Of a DNA stretch of 64,000 nt, positions 9,160 to 18,363 are shown piece by piece (the stretch's first letter is position 1; each line of letters opens with the position of its first letter). The stretch comes from Helicobacter sp. 13S00477-4 (lineage in GTDB: Bacteria > Campylobacterota > Campylobacteria > Campylobacterales > Helicobacteraceae), in the NCBI RefSeq assembly GCF_002272785.1, contig NZ_MLAS01000010.1:1-64000 (forward strand), written 5' to 3'. The notes beneath the pieces were generated by a model. That model was given only the letters and a program-made list of their open reading frames with translations, was not told the DNA's origin and ran no database searches. A program made the translations under genes and the position numbers.

Positions 9160-9473
9160 GTATTTATTTTGTTTTCCTCATCATCGGAGCTTTTTTAGAT
9201 GTGCTTGCCAATCTGTTATTGAAGAAATCTGAAGGTTTCAAAAACAAATCTTTAGGTATAACTGCCATTATCCTTGTTTTAGGTGCTTTCAGCACACTTT
9301 CTTTTACCATTCAGGTTATCCCTTTGAGTATAGCTTACTCTATATGGGGAGCTTTAGGCATCATTGGAACGATCATTGGGGGGCATTTGTTTTTTAATGA
9401 AAGGCTTGGGATTATTGGCTGGATTGGAATGCTTCTTGTCATCATTTCAGTAATTTTATTAAGCACTTCTTGA
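9156..9473 (+). CDS. SMR-family exporter subunit, MdtI-like, with Asp in place of the TM1 Glu
   Basis: 105 residues, four TM segments, starting in the ATGA overlap with the first SMR gene. The pattern LDVLANLLLKKSEGF and AYSIWGALGIIGT is MdtI-like. At the position of the conserved proton/drug-binding Glu of TM1 the protein has Asp (GAFLDVLAN). A carboxylate is kept, but the change would lower side-chain reach. The gene ends only 2 bases from the stop of the convergent DUF5718-like gene. Confidence 0.8.
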   Translation: MSIYFVFLIIGAFLDVLANLLLKKSEGFKNKSLGITAIILVLGAFSTLSFTIQVIPLSIAYSIWGALGIIGTIIGGHLFFNERLGIIGWIGMLLVIISVILLSTS

Positions 9474-9475
9474 AA

Positions 9476-10333
9476 TCATTTGACTTCTTGACAAATAATA
9501 GAAATATCTTTTAATTCTGTAGGAATACACTTTTTATGAACAAGACTCTTTATCTCTTCAATAGTATATTCTTTATGATTGAAAACAACTATAGCAATCT
9601 TATCCCCTCTTTTTAAAAATCTTGTTTCAGCAAGATGTGTATAACGCGTAGCTCCGATCGCAATAATGATTTTTGAAGGATAATTTGATTGTTTGAGTAT
9701 TTCACTCAAATCTTCTAGAACTGAAAATTCTTTTTGTGTATTGAGCTTATTTTTTATCCAATCTATGAGCTTTTGATAAAAATAACTATAGCTAACAAGT
9801 TCGCTACATTCTCCATATAACTCTATTTTATCATCAAACATCAAAAAAGAGGCTAATGAGTAATCATCACAAATACCTCCATGTGCAAAGCAATCAATAG
9901 GGATTTTTTTACCCATAGCTTTAGAGCCTGGTGAAAAATTTTTCTTTTGGGAGAGTTTTTTCGCATTCTTATCGTTCCTCACAGAAGCATCATTAAAAGC
10001 CATAAAAAATTTTGGGATAACTTCAATAACCTTTTGATCTTGGTATAAAAGTTCACATTCAAGTGCAACTTCTGGCTCTGCTTGAACATTAAAACTAGGG
10101 TCTTCAGGTAAAATAATAGCCTGATTATTAATACAATATCTACCCAATGGCGTAGCACTCTGTGGAATATAAAAAGGAAAAATGCCCTTTGGTGCACCAT
10201 CTTCATCAGCAACTATATCGGAAAAATCATTAGATTCACCTGCTTGCTCTAAATGATTAGCAAAATTTCCAGCTACGCCAAATCCTAAATATTCTTTCAT
10301 CATCTTTCCTTGAAATTTTTTGATGTCAATCAT
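9476..10333 (-). CDS. DUF5718-like conserved protein
   Basis: 285 residues, cytoplasmic, with no signal peptide or membrane segment. The N-terminal pattern GFGVAGNFANHLEQAGESNDF and PKGIFPFYIP is what I remember of the DUF5718 family, a conserved family in Campylobacterota distantly resembling fumarylacetoacetate hydrolases. No catalytic assignment is possible. It is convergent with the SMR pair and divergent from the acyl-CoA synthetase gene, so it is probably monocistronic. Confidence 0.65.
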   Translation of the reverse strand: MIDIKKFQGKMMKEYLGFGVAGNFANHLEQAGESNDFSDIVADEDGAPKGIFPFYIPQSATPLGRYCINNQAIILPEDPSFNVQAEPEVALECELLYQDQKVIEVIPKFFMAFNDASVRNDKNAKKLSQKKNFSPGSKAMGKKIPIDCFAHGGICDDYSLASFLMFDDKIELYGECSELVSYSYFYQKLIDWIKNKLNTQKEFSVLEDLSEILKQSNYPSKIIIAIGATRYTHLAETRFLKRGDKIAIVVFNHKEYTIEEIKSLVHKKCIPTELKDISIICQEVK

Positions 10334-10398
10334 ACACCAATTAAAAATAATTTTTGATAAAAAAATAAAAACTTATCCCACAAACTTAAAAATTAATC

Positions 10399-10404
10399 TA
10401 TAAT
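10399..10404 (+). promoter_or_regulatory. -10 box of the acyl-CoA synthetase gene
   Basis: TATAAT at 10399-10404, 34 bases before the ATG at 10438, in the divergent spacer with the DUF5718-like gene. Confidence 0.45.
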
Positions 10405-10437
10405 ACAAATATAAGCAAAATATACGAAGGAAATTAT

Positions 10438-12375
10438 ATGACAGAGAGCGAATTATACCAATGGCTCGGAAAATATGGGATTAAAACACCTAAATGTAAA
10501 GTTCTAGGAATGGAAGAAGAAATAAATATTGATTTCTTCCCAGCTGTTTTAAAAATCCAATCTCCAAAAATAGTTCATAAAAGCGATGTAGGTGGTGTTA
10601 TTCTCAATTTAAACTCTAACGAAGAACTCAAAAATGCCAGAGAAAAAATGAAGGAAAAAATACAAAAAGTGCATAATATTCCACTTGATGAAAAAGACTG
10701 TTTCATAATTACACAAATGATTAATGGGGAAGAATTATATGCAGGAACCGTAAAAGATCAAACCTTTGAAGATGTTATCCTTTTTGGCAAAGGAGGTATT
10801 TATTTAGAGCTTTACAAAGATATATGCTACATTGATTCAAAAGCTCAAGAAGATGAAATTTTACGAGCCTTTAAAACAACTAAAATCTCAAAATTATTTG
10901 AAGGTTATCGAGGAAGCACACATCAAATAGATGAAGTCATTAAACTCATCAAAAATATTCAAAAACTCATTGAAGAAAATCCAGATATCAAAGAACTAGA
11001 TATCAATCCACTCAAACTAACAGCAAAAGGACTTATAGCTGTAGATGCTCGAATATTAAAAGAAACTCCTCAAATCAAAAAATCAAAACCCACTAATCGA
11101 TATAATTTCCTGCATAATGAAAGAATAGTCATCGTTGGTGCAAGCACAGATAAAACAAAAGTTGGCTATGCTGTAGCAAAAAATGCTATCAATTTTACAG
11201 GGGAATTGTTTTTTGTCAATCAAAAAGGTGGTGAATTACTTGGAAAACCTTTATTAAAAAATATTGATGAGATAAAAGGTGATATTGATACCGCTGTATT
11301 AGCGATACCTGCCCCATTTATAATACCAACTATCCAAACACTTGTTAAAAAAAATCTAAAAAATCTCATTGTCATCACAGCAGGATTCAAAGAAAGCGGT
11401 CACGAACAAGAAGAAATTCAAATAGGACAACTCGCCAATCAAAATAACTTCAATGTATTGGGTCCAAATTGTTTGGGATATTTTAATAGCACTACTGACC
11501 TCAATCTCACCTTTGGAACAGGCAATCTCAAAAATGGTAGCTTGGCATTTATATCGCAATCTGGTGCAGTATTAGCTGCATTAATGGATAGTGCAAATAC
11601 ACTCAATATTGGTTTCTCTCATATTTTAAGTACAGGGAATGCTGTAGATTTAGAAAGCTCCGATCTCATCCCAATGCTACAAAAAGATGCAAATTGCAAA
11701 AGCATTTCAATTTATCTGGAAGGCATAAACAAAGGTAAAGAATTTTTAGAAAGCATCCGTAATTGTTCCAAACCAATATTCTTATTCAAATCAGGCAAAA
11801 GCGAAGAAGCTGCGAAAGCAGCATTTTCGCATACTGGCAATTTGAGTGGTAATTACAATATGTTTGCAGGATTGATGAAAAGCCTAAATGTTCGTGTAGT
11901 TGACAATATTGAAGCACTTATCCTAAAACCAATCTTTCATAACAATAAACAAATTGCTATCATCACCAATGCAGGTGGTCCTGGCACTGTATTAACAGAT
12001 TCAATCATAGCTAGAGAAAAAAATCTTTATTCCTTAAAAAAAGAAGATATTGAAGCTTTGAATAAAGTTTTACCTTCAAATTGGTCTCATAACAACCCTA
12101 TAGATATTATCGGTGATGCACTTGCTCAGAGATATGAATCAACTTTGGATATTGTAGATACATTTGATGGACTTGATTATATTTATATGCTCATTACACC
12201 TCAAGATATGACAGATCCTTTAGGCTCTGTGAAGATACTCAAACAAAAATCCTATAAACATAAAGTTGTCCCAATACTTATTGGTGGTGAGATTGTCCAA
12301 AAGGCTAAAGATTTTTGCAAAGACAATAAAATCCTATTTTTTTCAAGCATTACAGAAGCAACTTCTTTCTTATAA
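10438..12375 (+). CDS. ADP-forming acetate/acyl-CoA ligase, single-chain (beta-alpha order)
   Basis: 645 residues. An ATP-grasp domain comes first (residues 1-215; KIQSPKIVHKSDVGGV, ITQMINGEELYAGTVKD). A Rossmann CoA-binding domain follows from about 225 (IVIVGASTDKTKVGYAV), then the succinyl-CoA-synthetase-like region with the phospho-histidine loop FSHTGNLSG near residue 465. This is the fused NDP-forming acetyl-CoA synthetase layout with the ATP-grasp part at the N-terminus. It converts acetyl-CoA, ADP and phosphate to acetate, ATP and CoA, or the reverse. The preferred acyl group is unknown. GAAGGA precedes the start. Confidence 0.85.
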   Translation: MTESELYQWLGKYGIKTPKCKVLGMEEEINIDFFPAVLKIQSPKIVHKSDVGGVILNLNSNEELKNAREKMKEKIQKVHNIPLDEKDCFIITQMINGEELYAGTVKDQTFEDVILFGKGGIYLELYKDICYIDSKAQEDEILRAFKTTKISKLFEGYRGSTHQIDEVIKLIKNIQKLIEENPDIKELDINPLKLTAKGLIAVDARILKETPQIKKSKPTNRYNFLHNERIVIVGASTDKTKVGYAVAKNAINFTGELFFVNQKGGELLGKPLLKNIDEIKGDIDTAVLAIPAPFIIPTIQTLVKKNLKNLIVITAGFKESGHEQEEIQIGQLANQNNFNVLGPNCLGYFNSTTDLNLTFGTGNLKNGSLAFISQSGAVLAALMDSANTLNIGFSHILSTGNAVDLESSDLIPMLQKDANCKSISIYLEGINKGKEFLESIRNCSKPIFLFKSGKSEEAAKAAFSHTGNLSGNYNMFAGLMKSLNVRVVDNIEALILKPIFHNNKQIAIITNAGGPGTVLTDSIIAREKNLYSLKKEDIEALNKVLPSNWSHNNPIDIIGDALAQRYESTLDIVDTFDGLDYIYMLITPQDMTDPLGSVKILKQKSYKHKVVPILIGGEIVQKAKDFCKDNKILFFSSITEATSFL

Positions 12376-12405
12376 CCTTACAACAGAGCTATATATTAAG
12401 TTCTA

Positions 12406-13272
12406 TTACCTAAACATAAAGTACCTAACTCGTATCCTTATCAAGGTGGTCACACTTGGACGAGGATAATCCTTATAAGCTATTTCAATAGTCTTAAGAC
12501 TATTCCTATCTAAAATAATAGAGCCAGACTCATCAAGAATTTTTAAACCTGTAATATCCCCATTAGGGTGGAGATAAAATTCTATAGCATTTTGCCCATC
12601 TTGACCCAAATAAGCTGCTGTTCTAGGGTATTCAAGATATTTTTGAGTGATCCTTCCAATTTCACGCAAATTGTTTTTTATAAAATCTTTTTCTGCACTA
12701 CCCAAATCTCCAAATTCTTCCCCATAAAGATCATCAATATCTTTTTGTGTTTGAGGATCAATTCCTTTATTGTCTTCATTGCTCATATTAGCCATTTGTG
12801 CTGGAGACTCAAAAGCTAAAGCCTGTTGCCTAGAAAGCAAAGAAAGATTTTTTGGATCAATATAATTTTTTTGATATTTATCCAATGCTTTATGGAGAGA
12901 ATCTCTTTGTTTTTTTTTCTGTGTGGTTTTATCTATTTTTTCTGTTTTATTCTTTTGTTCAGTTTGACTTTGTTTTTTTTGCATATCTGGCTGCGTATTG
13001 GATTTTGGGATTTGGGCTTGTGAAGGTTGAGATGCATTTGAACTCTTCGCTGCAAGACTTGGAGGAGGTGCTCCAGGTTTTTGTTTGTCAGGATTTTGGG
13101 ATTGACCTCTTTTTAAAATAAGCAAATTACTTGCATCAATTTTTTCAAAATGTGGTTTTTTACTTAAAGTAAATTTACTCAAACCATAAACAAGCATTAC
13201 AATTAATAAATGAAGCAATATAGAAACAAAAAGTGCGACAATAAAACGTTTTTCAGAACTCTTATCGTGCAT
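12406..13272 (-). CDS. TonB-family protein (HP0582-like)
   Basis: 288 residues from ATG 13272. The longer frame to 13368 is not needed because this ATG overlaps the upstream gene's stop (ATGCACGATAA). Layout: a short cytoplasmic tail, one TM segment (about residues 10-30), a Pro/Gln/Lys-rich periplasmic spacer, and a C-terminal TonB-like domain with YLEYPRTAAYLGQDGQNAIEFYLHPNGDITGLKI. It couples proton-motive force to outer-membrane receptors or acts in envelope stability. ExbB/ExbD are not adjacent. The neighbours (fliO, fliN, nth) match H. pylori HP0582-0585. Confidence 0.8.
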   Translation of the reverse strand: MHDKSSEKRFIVALFVSILLHLLIVMLVYGLSKFTLSKKPHFEKIDASNLLILKRGQSQNPDKQKPGAPPPSLAAKSSNASQPSQAQIPKSNTQPDMQKKQSQTEQKNKTEKIDKTTQKKKQRDSLHKALDKYQKNYIDPKNLSLLSRQQALAFESPAQMANMSNEDNKGIDPQTQKDIDDLYGEEFGDLGSAEKDFIKNNLREIGRITQKYLEYPRTAAYLGQDGQNAIEFYLHPNGDITGLKILDESGSIILDRNSLKTIEIAYKDYPRPSVTTLIRIRVRYFMFR

Positions 13273-14047
13273 TTTTTGGTTTAAAGCCTTGTTTTTCTTC
13301 AAAAGATTCCAAAAGGTCAACATAAAAATTTTTGTCACTCTCAACATTGTCAAGACTGATTTTATCAATCATAATATTTTGTCTATTTCCCAACAATAAG
13401 ATATATTGATAGTTTTGTTTTTGTAGCAAAACTATTTTATTATTTGAATCAATATTTTTAGAAGATATGATTTGAAAATCATTTACATTAGATTTATGAT
13501 TGTCAAAATATTTAAGATTAAATTTCTTCCTAACAATCAATAGCATGATAATCAAAAAAGCCATAACTCCTAAAACTAACCAATATTGATAATTATCTTT
13601 AATAAAATATTTTTTTGAATCTTTGGCTGCTTGAGTCAATTTAACTTCAGGAACTCTATGCATCAACACATTGATATGATCTATAGAATCTTGTGGTAAA
13701 AAACGAACCCTCAGTATTTTTCCATTTTTTGATTTCGCTGCTTGAATCTCAAAACCGTCATTTCCTTTTGGGACAAGATAAAGATTATCATTCTTTGAAA
13801 AAATATTTATTGAATTCAATACAGAAGATTTGAATGTTTTTTCCCATTTTTCACCAAAAGAAATATTTTTAAATACAATAATCTTTTGATTATCCAGCAA
13901 AAAAAACTGAACCCTAGAATCAAAAGTTTCATCAAGCAATAACAATACATCAAGATTTTTATCTTGCTTAAAAACTTCAATATTTTTCAATACAGCACTC
14001 TGAGCAATGAATATTGAACTGATTAATAGGAGCAATATTTTTCTCAT
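13262..14047 (-). CDS. fliO: FliO-like flagellar export apparatus protein (HP0583-like)
   Basis: 261 residues. An N-terminal signal peptide (1-18) is followed by a periplasmic domain to about 150, a TM segment at about 156-172 and a cytoplasmic tail. The tail contains NKIVLLQKQNYQYILLLGNRQNIMIDKI, the short beta-rich pattern of FliO/MopB. The extra periplasmic domain makes it longer than E. coli FliO. It is 7 bases downstream of fliN, and I recall the H. pylori counterpart being identified as FliO. Its stop overlaps the tonB-like start. Confidence 0.7.
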   Translation of the reverse strand: MRKILLLLISSIFIAQSAVLKNIEVFKQDKNLDVLLLLDETFDSRVQFFLLDNQKIIVFKNISFGEKWEKTFKSSVLNSINIFSKNDNLYLVPKGNDGFEIQAAKSKNGKILRVRFLPQDSIDHINVLMHRVPEVKLTQAAKDSKKYFIKDNYQYWLVLGVMAFLIIMLLIVRKKFNLKYFDNHKSNVNDFQIISSKNIDSNNKIVLLQKQNYQYILLLGNRQNIMIDKISLDNVESDKNFYVDLLESFEEKQGFKPKNAR

Positions 14048-14054
14048 AATAAAA

Positions 14055-14414
14055 TTAAAAATCCTTTGTCAAATAATAAACAATAGCATTAGAATCTAAA
14101 ATTTCATTGAGCCTGATGGCAAGATTTTTTTCATATACCATCACTTCTCCCTTACCAATTATCCTACCATTTACAAAAGTATCAACACTCTCACCTGCAG
14201 GTTTTTGCAAATCAATAATCGAACCTTTTTCAAACTTGAGTATCTCGCCCAATGGGACTTTTGTTGCACCCAATTCAGCCATAAAAATAACCTCCATATC
14301 TAAAAGACCTTCATAATTATTCATCAAATCTTCAAGATAGGTAGCCAACTCAATATCTTTTTGAGAATGGATTTTTTGTTTATCTAAAATAGAGTTTTCT
14401 TTTTCGCTCATCAT
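14055..14414 (-). CDS. fliN: Flagellar motor switch protein FliN
   Basis: 119 residues, with a C-terminal SpoA/FliN domain: VIFMAELGATKVPLGEILKFEKGSIIDLQKPAGESVD and FVNGRIIGKGEVMVYEKNLAIRL. FliN forms the lower C-ring with FliM, where CheY-P controls rotation. The first 35 residues are a polar extension. It is first gene of a fliN-fliO-tonB transcript, with its own -10 box upstream. Confidence 0.92.
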   Translation of the reverse strand: MMSEKENSILDKQKIHSQKDIELATYLEDLMNNYEGLLDMEVIFMAELGATKVPLGEILKFEKGSIIDLQKPAGESVDTFVNGRIIGKGEVMVYEKNLAIRLNEILDSNAIVYYLTKDF

Positions 14415-14465
14415 AAACCTTTTAAACCATAAAATTTAATTCCTTGTTATCTGGCAAATTTACTG

Positions 14466-14471
14466 ATTATA
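14466..14471 (-). promoter_or_regulatory. -10 box upstream of fliN
   Basis: On the - strand GGTATAATC has TATAAT at 14471-14466, 52 bases before the fliN start, in the 71-bp gap after nth. Confidence 0.45.
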
Positions 14472-14485
14472 CCGAAATATTTTAT

Positions 14486-15130
14486 TTATACTGGTTTGAA
14501 ATTATTCTTTGAAATACAAAAATCCTTTACAAAACAAATGTTGCAATCAGGCTTAAGAGCCTTACAAATATATCTACCAAATAAAACAAATGCTTGATGC
14601 AAAGTACTCAAATCGGTTTTAAAAAGCTTGGTAAGCTCTTCTTCTGTTCGGATAGCTGTTTTTGCATCACTCAATCCAAGTCTGTGAGAAGTACGGAAAA
14701 CATGCGTATCTACTGCCATATAATTAGCTTCAAAATACTCTATCAAGACTACATTGGCTGTTTTTTGTCCTACACCTGAGAGGGTTTTAAGCTCTTCTTG
14801 AGTGGTAGGTATATTGCCTGCAAAATTATTCATCACTTGATTTGCCATTTTAATGAGATTTTGTGCTTTATTATTAAAGAAAGAAACAGATTTTATCAAT
14901 TCTTTAACCTCATCAATATCAGCTTTTGCCAAAATATCTACAGATGGATACTTCGCAAATAAAGCTGGTGTTACAATATTGACTCTTTTATCTGTACATT
15001 GTGCTGAAAGCATTACTGCGATCAAAAGCTCATAAATATTTCGATATTTAAGCTCGGTTTTTGCATCTTGGTAATGTTGCAAGAAAGATTTTTTGATTTT
15101 ATCTATTTTCTGTTTTTTCGTCACGAACAA
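14486..15130 (-). CDS. nth: Endonuclease III (DNA glycosylase/AP lyase)
   Basis: Removes oxidised pyrimidines and cleaves the AP site. 214 residues. The helix-hairpin-helix LSGVGQKTANVV has the catalytic Lys (about residue 120), and AVDTHVFR has the catalytic Asp. The C-terminal 4Fe-4S loop keeps the exact C-x6-C-x2-C-x5-C spacing. The first codons overlap the end of feoA by 32 bases; no later ATG would keep the N-terminal helix intact. Confidence 0.95.
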   Translation of the reverse strand: MFVTKKQKIDKIKKSFLQHYQDAKTELKYRNIYELLIAVMLSAQCTDKRVNIVTPALFAKYPSVDILAKADIDEVKELIKSVSFFNNKAQNLIKMANQVMNNFAGNIPTTQEELKTLSGVGQKTANVVLIEYFEANYMAVDTHVFRTSHRLGLSDAKTAIRTEEELTKLFKTDLSTLHQAFVLFGRYICKALKPDCNICFVKDFCISKNNFKPV

Positions 15131-15353
15131 AGCTCTCTACTTGAATATATTTTGCTTCTCTATCCCTCAAAGCAACTTGAGATTCATTGATAGAAATAGC
15201 AAGCGTTGACTTCTTGGTAGTACAATGCAAAAGTGTAACAATAGCATCTTTTGTAATACCAAAAGAAATGAAACGATTTTTCAAAGCATCATCACAAAAT
15301 TCAATTTTATTTATCCTATAAGTTTTGCCTTGTTCACCTTCATCAAGTGTCAT
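15099..15353 (-). CDS. FeoA-domain protein
   Basis: 84 residues, a small SH3-like beta-barrel of the FeoA type: MTLDEGEQGKTYRINKI, ALKNRFISFGITKDAIVTLLH, and ISINESQVALRDREAKYIQVE. FeoA modulates the FeoB ferrous iron transporter. FeoB is not adjacent, as in H. pylori where feoA and feoB are unlinked. The 58-bp gap upstream holds AT-rich sequence without a clear Fur box. It probably co-transcribes with nth through the 32-base overlap. Confidence 0.8.
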   Translation of the reverse strand: MTLDEGEQGKTYRINKIEFCDDALKNRFISFGITKDAIVTLLHCTTKKSTLAISINESQVALRDREAKYIQVESFVRDEKTENR

Positions 15354-15411
15354 TATCGACTCCTATTAATGCAAATAAGTTTTAAAATTATTATAATATC
15401 AAATATTAAAT

Positions 15412-18363
15412 TTATTCTTTCTTCATTTCATTTCTTATTTCATCAACAATAATATCAATGGGCGTAAATAGTCGCTTAAAAATATTGATTGGAGCCTTAA
15501 TAATATCTTCAGCTAGAGTGATTTTTGTATTAGGTTTTTCTAATGTGCCATTCACAATCACATTCGTTGATATTTTTCCTTCATTTCCTAGTATGAGGTA
15601 GCCAACAATAGGTATTTTATTGATAATATTACTGAAATTTTTTATTGTAGATATGGTGAGAGTCATATTGATATCATCTGTTCCAAGCTCAATAATTCCA
15701 TTTCCATTAACATCCATTGAACTGCCTGTAATATCTATATGTTCAAACCCTATATATTTAGAATTGATAGCAAAAACAATATTTCCTTTTTCAATCTTAT
15801 AGCCATCGACTCCAAGATTTGGATCTTTAAATACGATGAGTGAAGGTATAGTATCAATAAGATTGACAAGATTTTGCAAAAGAGCAAAATCTTTAAAAAT
15901 AGTATTTTGAAGCTTCAATTGAGCGTTGAACACATTATCTTTATAAACTCCTAAAAGTGTATAAAGACCCCCTTTGACTATGTTTTTATTCAGAACTTGA
16001 TTGACAAAATCCCCACTAAAATTATTTGCCCTTATATAAATATTGTCATGAATAATATCAACATTAACCACTCCATTTTTATAAGTACCATCTATCGCAA
16101 CCCTTCCATCTTGTAATTTTAAATTAGTATTATCAAGTAAGATATGGTGTTTTTTATAAGTAATATCTATAGCATCTGTTTGAATTGTCGTAATGACAGG
16201 CTCAATATTATGCAAACGTTCATATTTTTGTTTTTCTCTGATAAAATGAGTTTCATCGATGATTTGTTGCTGCGTGTATGATTGTTTTTCACCATCACTA
16301 TCAAAAACTTCTTTGATTGCAGGGATTTCACTCTTGATAAACTCATCAAGATTAAAATCTAAGCCTTTCAAAGTAAGATTTTTTTGTTCTCCTTTGACAT
16401 CTAAAAAAATATCTCCATTCAATGCAGATAATTCCATTCCTTGTTTATTAATCTTGCCTGAAAATGATATATTTCTTATTGCCTGTCCATCTTTTTTATA
16501 CAAAAATGGAGTATCTAAATTAAATAAATTCCCTTTAAAATCAATCTTCTCAAAATCATTGGTATCAAGACTGACATTTCCTTCTTTTAAGGATAAATAA
16601 TTCATAATTGGAGAATAAGGATAAAATTTGCCCAAATCTCTCAAATTAATTGAATACAAATCTCCTTCAATCAAGCCATCAACTTCAAAATCTGGGATAT
16701 CAAAAGCGATTTTTTGAGGATCTGAAAAATCTATATTGATAGAAAAATTTGAGAGCGTATCACCAGTAGCATAAAAAATATCTTTAGTAAAATTCGCTTT
16801 TGCCTGTGTTTTAATAGAATCAATAATTTTTCTTTTTAAAGTTTGAACACTTGATGGCTGCGATGAAAGTGGTGTTATCTGATAATCGCTTTGTGTATGA
16901 GGAGTTTTAGACTCATCCTCTTTCCTCTCTTTTGATACAATTTGTGTTTGTGAATCATTTTTAAGGCTCTTAGTATTCAAATCATTATTAGTACTGACTT
17001 TAATTCTATGAATATTAGTGTCTATATGAAGATTTTTATCCATCAAATTCAAAGCAACTTTTACATCCATATCACTCATATTTTCATATTTGGTATGAAT
17101 ACTATCAATATAAACATACTTATATTGAGGAGTAATATCCAAAGAAACATCTGTATTTTCAGAATACAAAGGTATACCATAAAGAGAAAAATCACTTTCT
17201 TGTGTATGTAAAACCCCCTTCACATTCACAATAGGATCAGAATTTTGTAAAAATTGTAAAGAAAGCTTAATATTTGTATCAATAGGAGAGCTAATACTAT
17301 CTATAGGTAAATCAATTTCATAAGCAGCCAATAAATCTCTAATAGATTTCAAATAAAGGGCTTTTTGAGAAACAATATCAATATCAAGCTTGGGAGAATC
17401 AAGCAAATTAGAAAGTACGAGATTAGAACCATTCAAATCAATACCATCATAAAAAGGATCTTGCATATTTATAAAAATCCTTCCTTTTTCTGCGTTTACA
17501 ACAACTTGCTTTGCAATAATTGGCTTGAGTCCATCCTCAAGATAGACTTGTGGATCTTCAACCTCAAGCTTAACATTGGCTGTTTTTACGATACTTGAAA
17601 AAAAATGATTTTTATTCAAATCAATCAAAAAACTAGCCGAGATAAGACGAAAGCTTGAAAATTGTATTTTGTCAAAAATCCAAGATTTAAATTCTTTGTT
17701 AGGAATTTTTTCCAAATAAGGTTTCAAATAATCAATATTTTTGATTGTAGAAGTTTTAGCTTTAAGGCTAAGAGATTTTAGATTAGTAATACCTTGTAAA
17801 TAAAGAGTATCTTTTTTCATTTCAACAGATGAGAGTATCAAATCAAAACCTAGCTTCTTGCTTTGTGTTGAATAAATAATATTCCCATCTGTACGTATAC
17901 CAATATCTTTAAAAATAAGATTAAGTATTTTGAGATGAATGTCTTTATTATTATCCTTAATAGCAAAATTTGCTTGAATATTAGGAAATTCAATCTTATA
18001 TTGCTTGCCATCATACATAACAGAAGCTTGATTATTGTTGTCAAGTATAATATTTTTGATAAAAAATTTCTGAAAATAAGAAATAGCCCAAATCCCATAT
18101 TTGATATTTTCAGTAAATTGCTCTATGTCAAAAGCCCCATGACTTGGATTGGTAAAATAAGAAGAAACATCAAGTCTATCAACATCTAATATAAGTTTAT
18201 TGTCTAGTTTTAGGTATAATCCACTTACATCTACTTTTCCAATTTTTAGATTTTGAATATGAAACCCATCGGATAAAATTTTATAACCTGTAGAAAGAAG
18301 TATAAGGACGATGACAAAAAATACAACAAGACTCAATATTTTTTTTGATACGATTCTACTCAT
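15412..18363 (-). CDS. Large AsmA/YhdP-like envelope protein (HP0586-like)
   Basis: 983 residues: an N-terminal TM anchor (about 8-28) and then a very long periplasmic part of repeated beta-strand units. The C-terminal region contains VDGYKIEKGNIVFAINSKYIGFEHIDITGSSMDVNGNGIIELGTDDINMTLTIS, the typical AsmA-like_C/DUF3971 pattern. Such proteins are thought to form grooves that carry phospholipid between membranes. A low-complexity Ser/Thr/Gln stretch lies near residues 455-505. It is divergent from mltG, and the two coding regions overlap by 53 bases. Confidence 0.75.
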   Translation of the reverse strand: MSRIVSKKILSLVVFFVIVLILLSTGYKILSDGFHIQNLKIGKVDVSGLYLKLDNKLILDVDRLDVSSYFTNPSHGAFDIEQFTENIKYGIWAISYFQKFFIKNIILDNNNQASVMYDGKQYKIEFPNIQANFAIKDNNKDIHLKILNLIFKDIGIRTDGNIIYSTQSKKLGFDLILSSVEMKKDTLYLQGITNLKSLSLKAKTSTIKNIDYLKPYLEKIPNKEFKSWIFDKIQFSSFRLISASFLIDLNKNHFFSSIVKTANVKLEVEDPQVYLEDGLKPIIAKQVVVNAEKGRIFINMQDPFYDGIDLNGSNLVLSNLLDSPKLDIDIVSQKALYLKSIRDLLAAYEIDLPIDSISSPIDTNIKLSLQFLQNSDPIVNVKGVLHTQESDFSLYGIPLYSENTDVSLDITPQYKYVYIDSIHTKYENMSDMDVKVALNLMDKNLHIDTNIHRIKVSTNNDLNTKSLKNDSQTQIVSKERKEDESKTPHTQSDYQITPLSSQPSSVQTLKRKIIDSIKTQAKANFTKDIFYATGDTLSNFSINIDFSDPQKIAFDIPDFEVDGLIEGDLYSINLRDLGKFYPYSPIMNYLSLKEGNVSLDTNDFEKIDFKGNLFNLDTPFLYKKDGQAIRNISFSGKINKQGMELSALNGDIFLDVKGEQKNLTLKGLDFNLDEFIKSEIPAIKEVFDSDGEKQSYTQQQIIDETHFIREKQKYERLHNIEPVITTIQTDAIDITYKKHHILLDNTNLKLQDGRVAIDGTYKNGVVNVDIIHDNIYIRANNFSGDFVNQVLNKNIVKGGLYTLLGVYKDNVFNAQLKLQNTIFKDFALLQNLVNLIDTIPSLIVFKDPNLGVDGYKIEKGNIVFAINSKYIGFEHIDITGSSMDVNGNGIIELGTDDINMTLTISTIKNFSNIINKIPIVGYLILGNEGKISTNVIVNGTLEKPNTKITLAEDIIKAPINIFKRLFTPIDIIVDEIRNEMKKE

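Noticed and set aside
12568-13121. Overlapping + strand ORFs across the TonB-like gene
   Set aside because: They are the complement of the Lys/Gln-rich spacer, giving Phe/Leu-rich artefacts.
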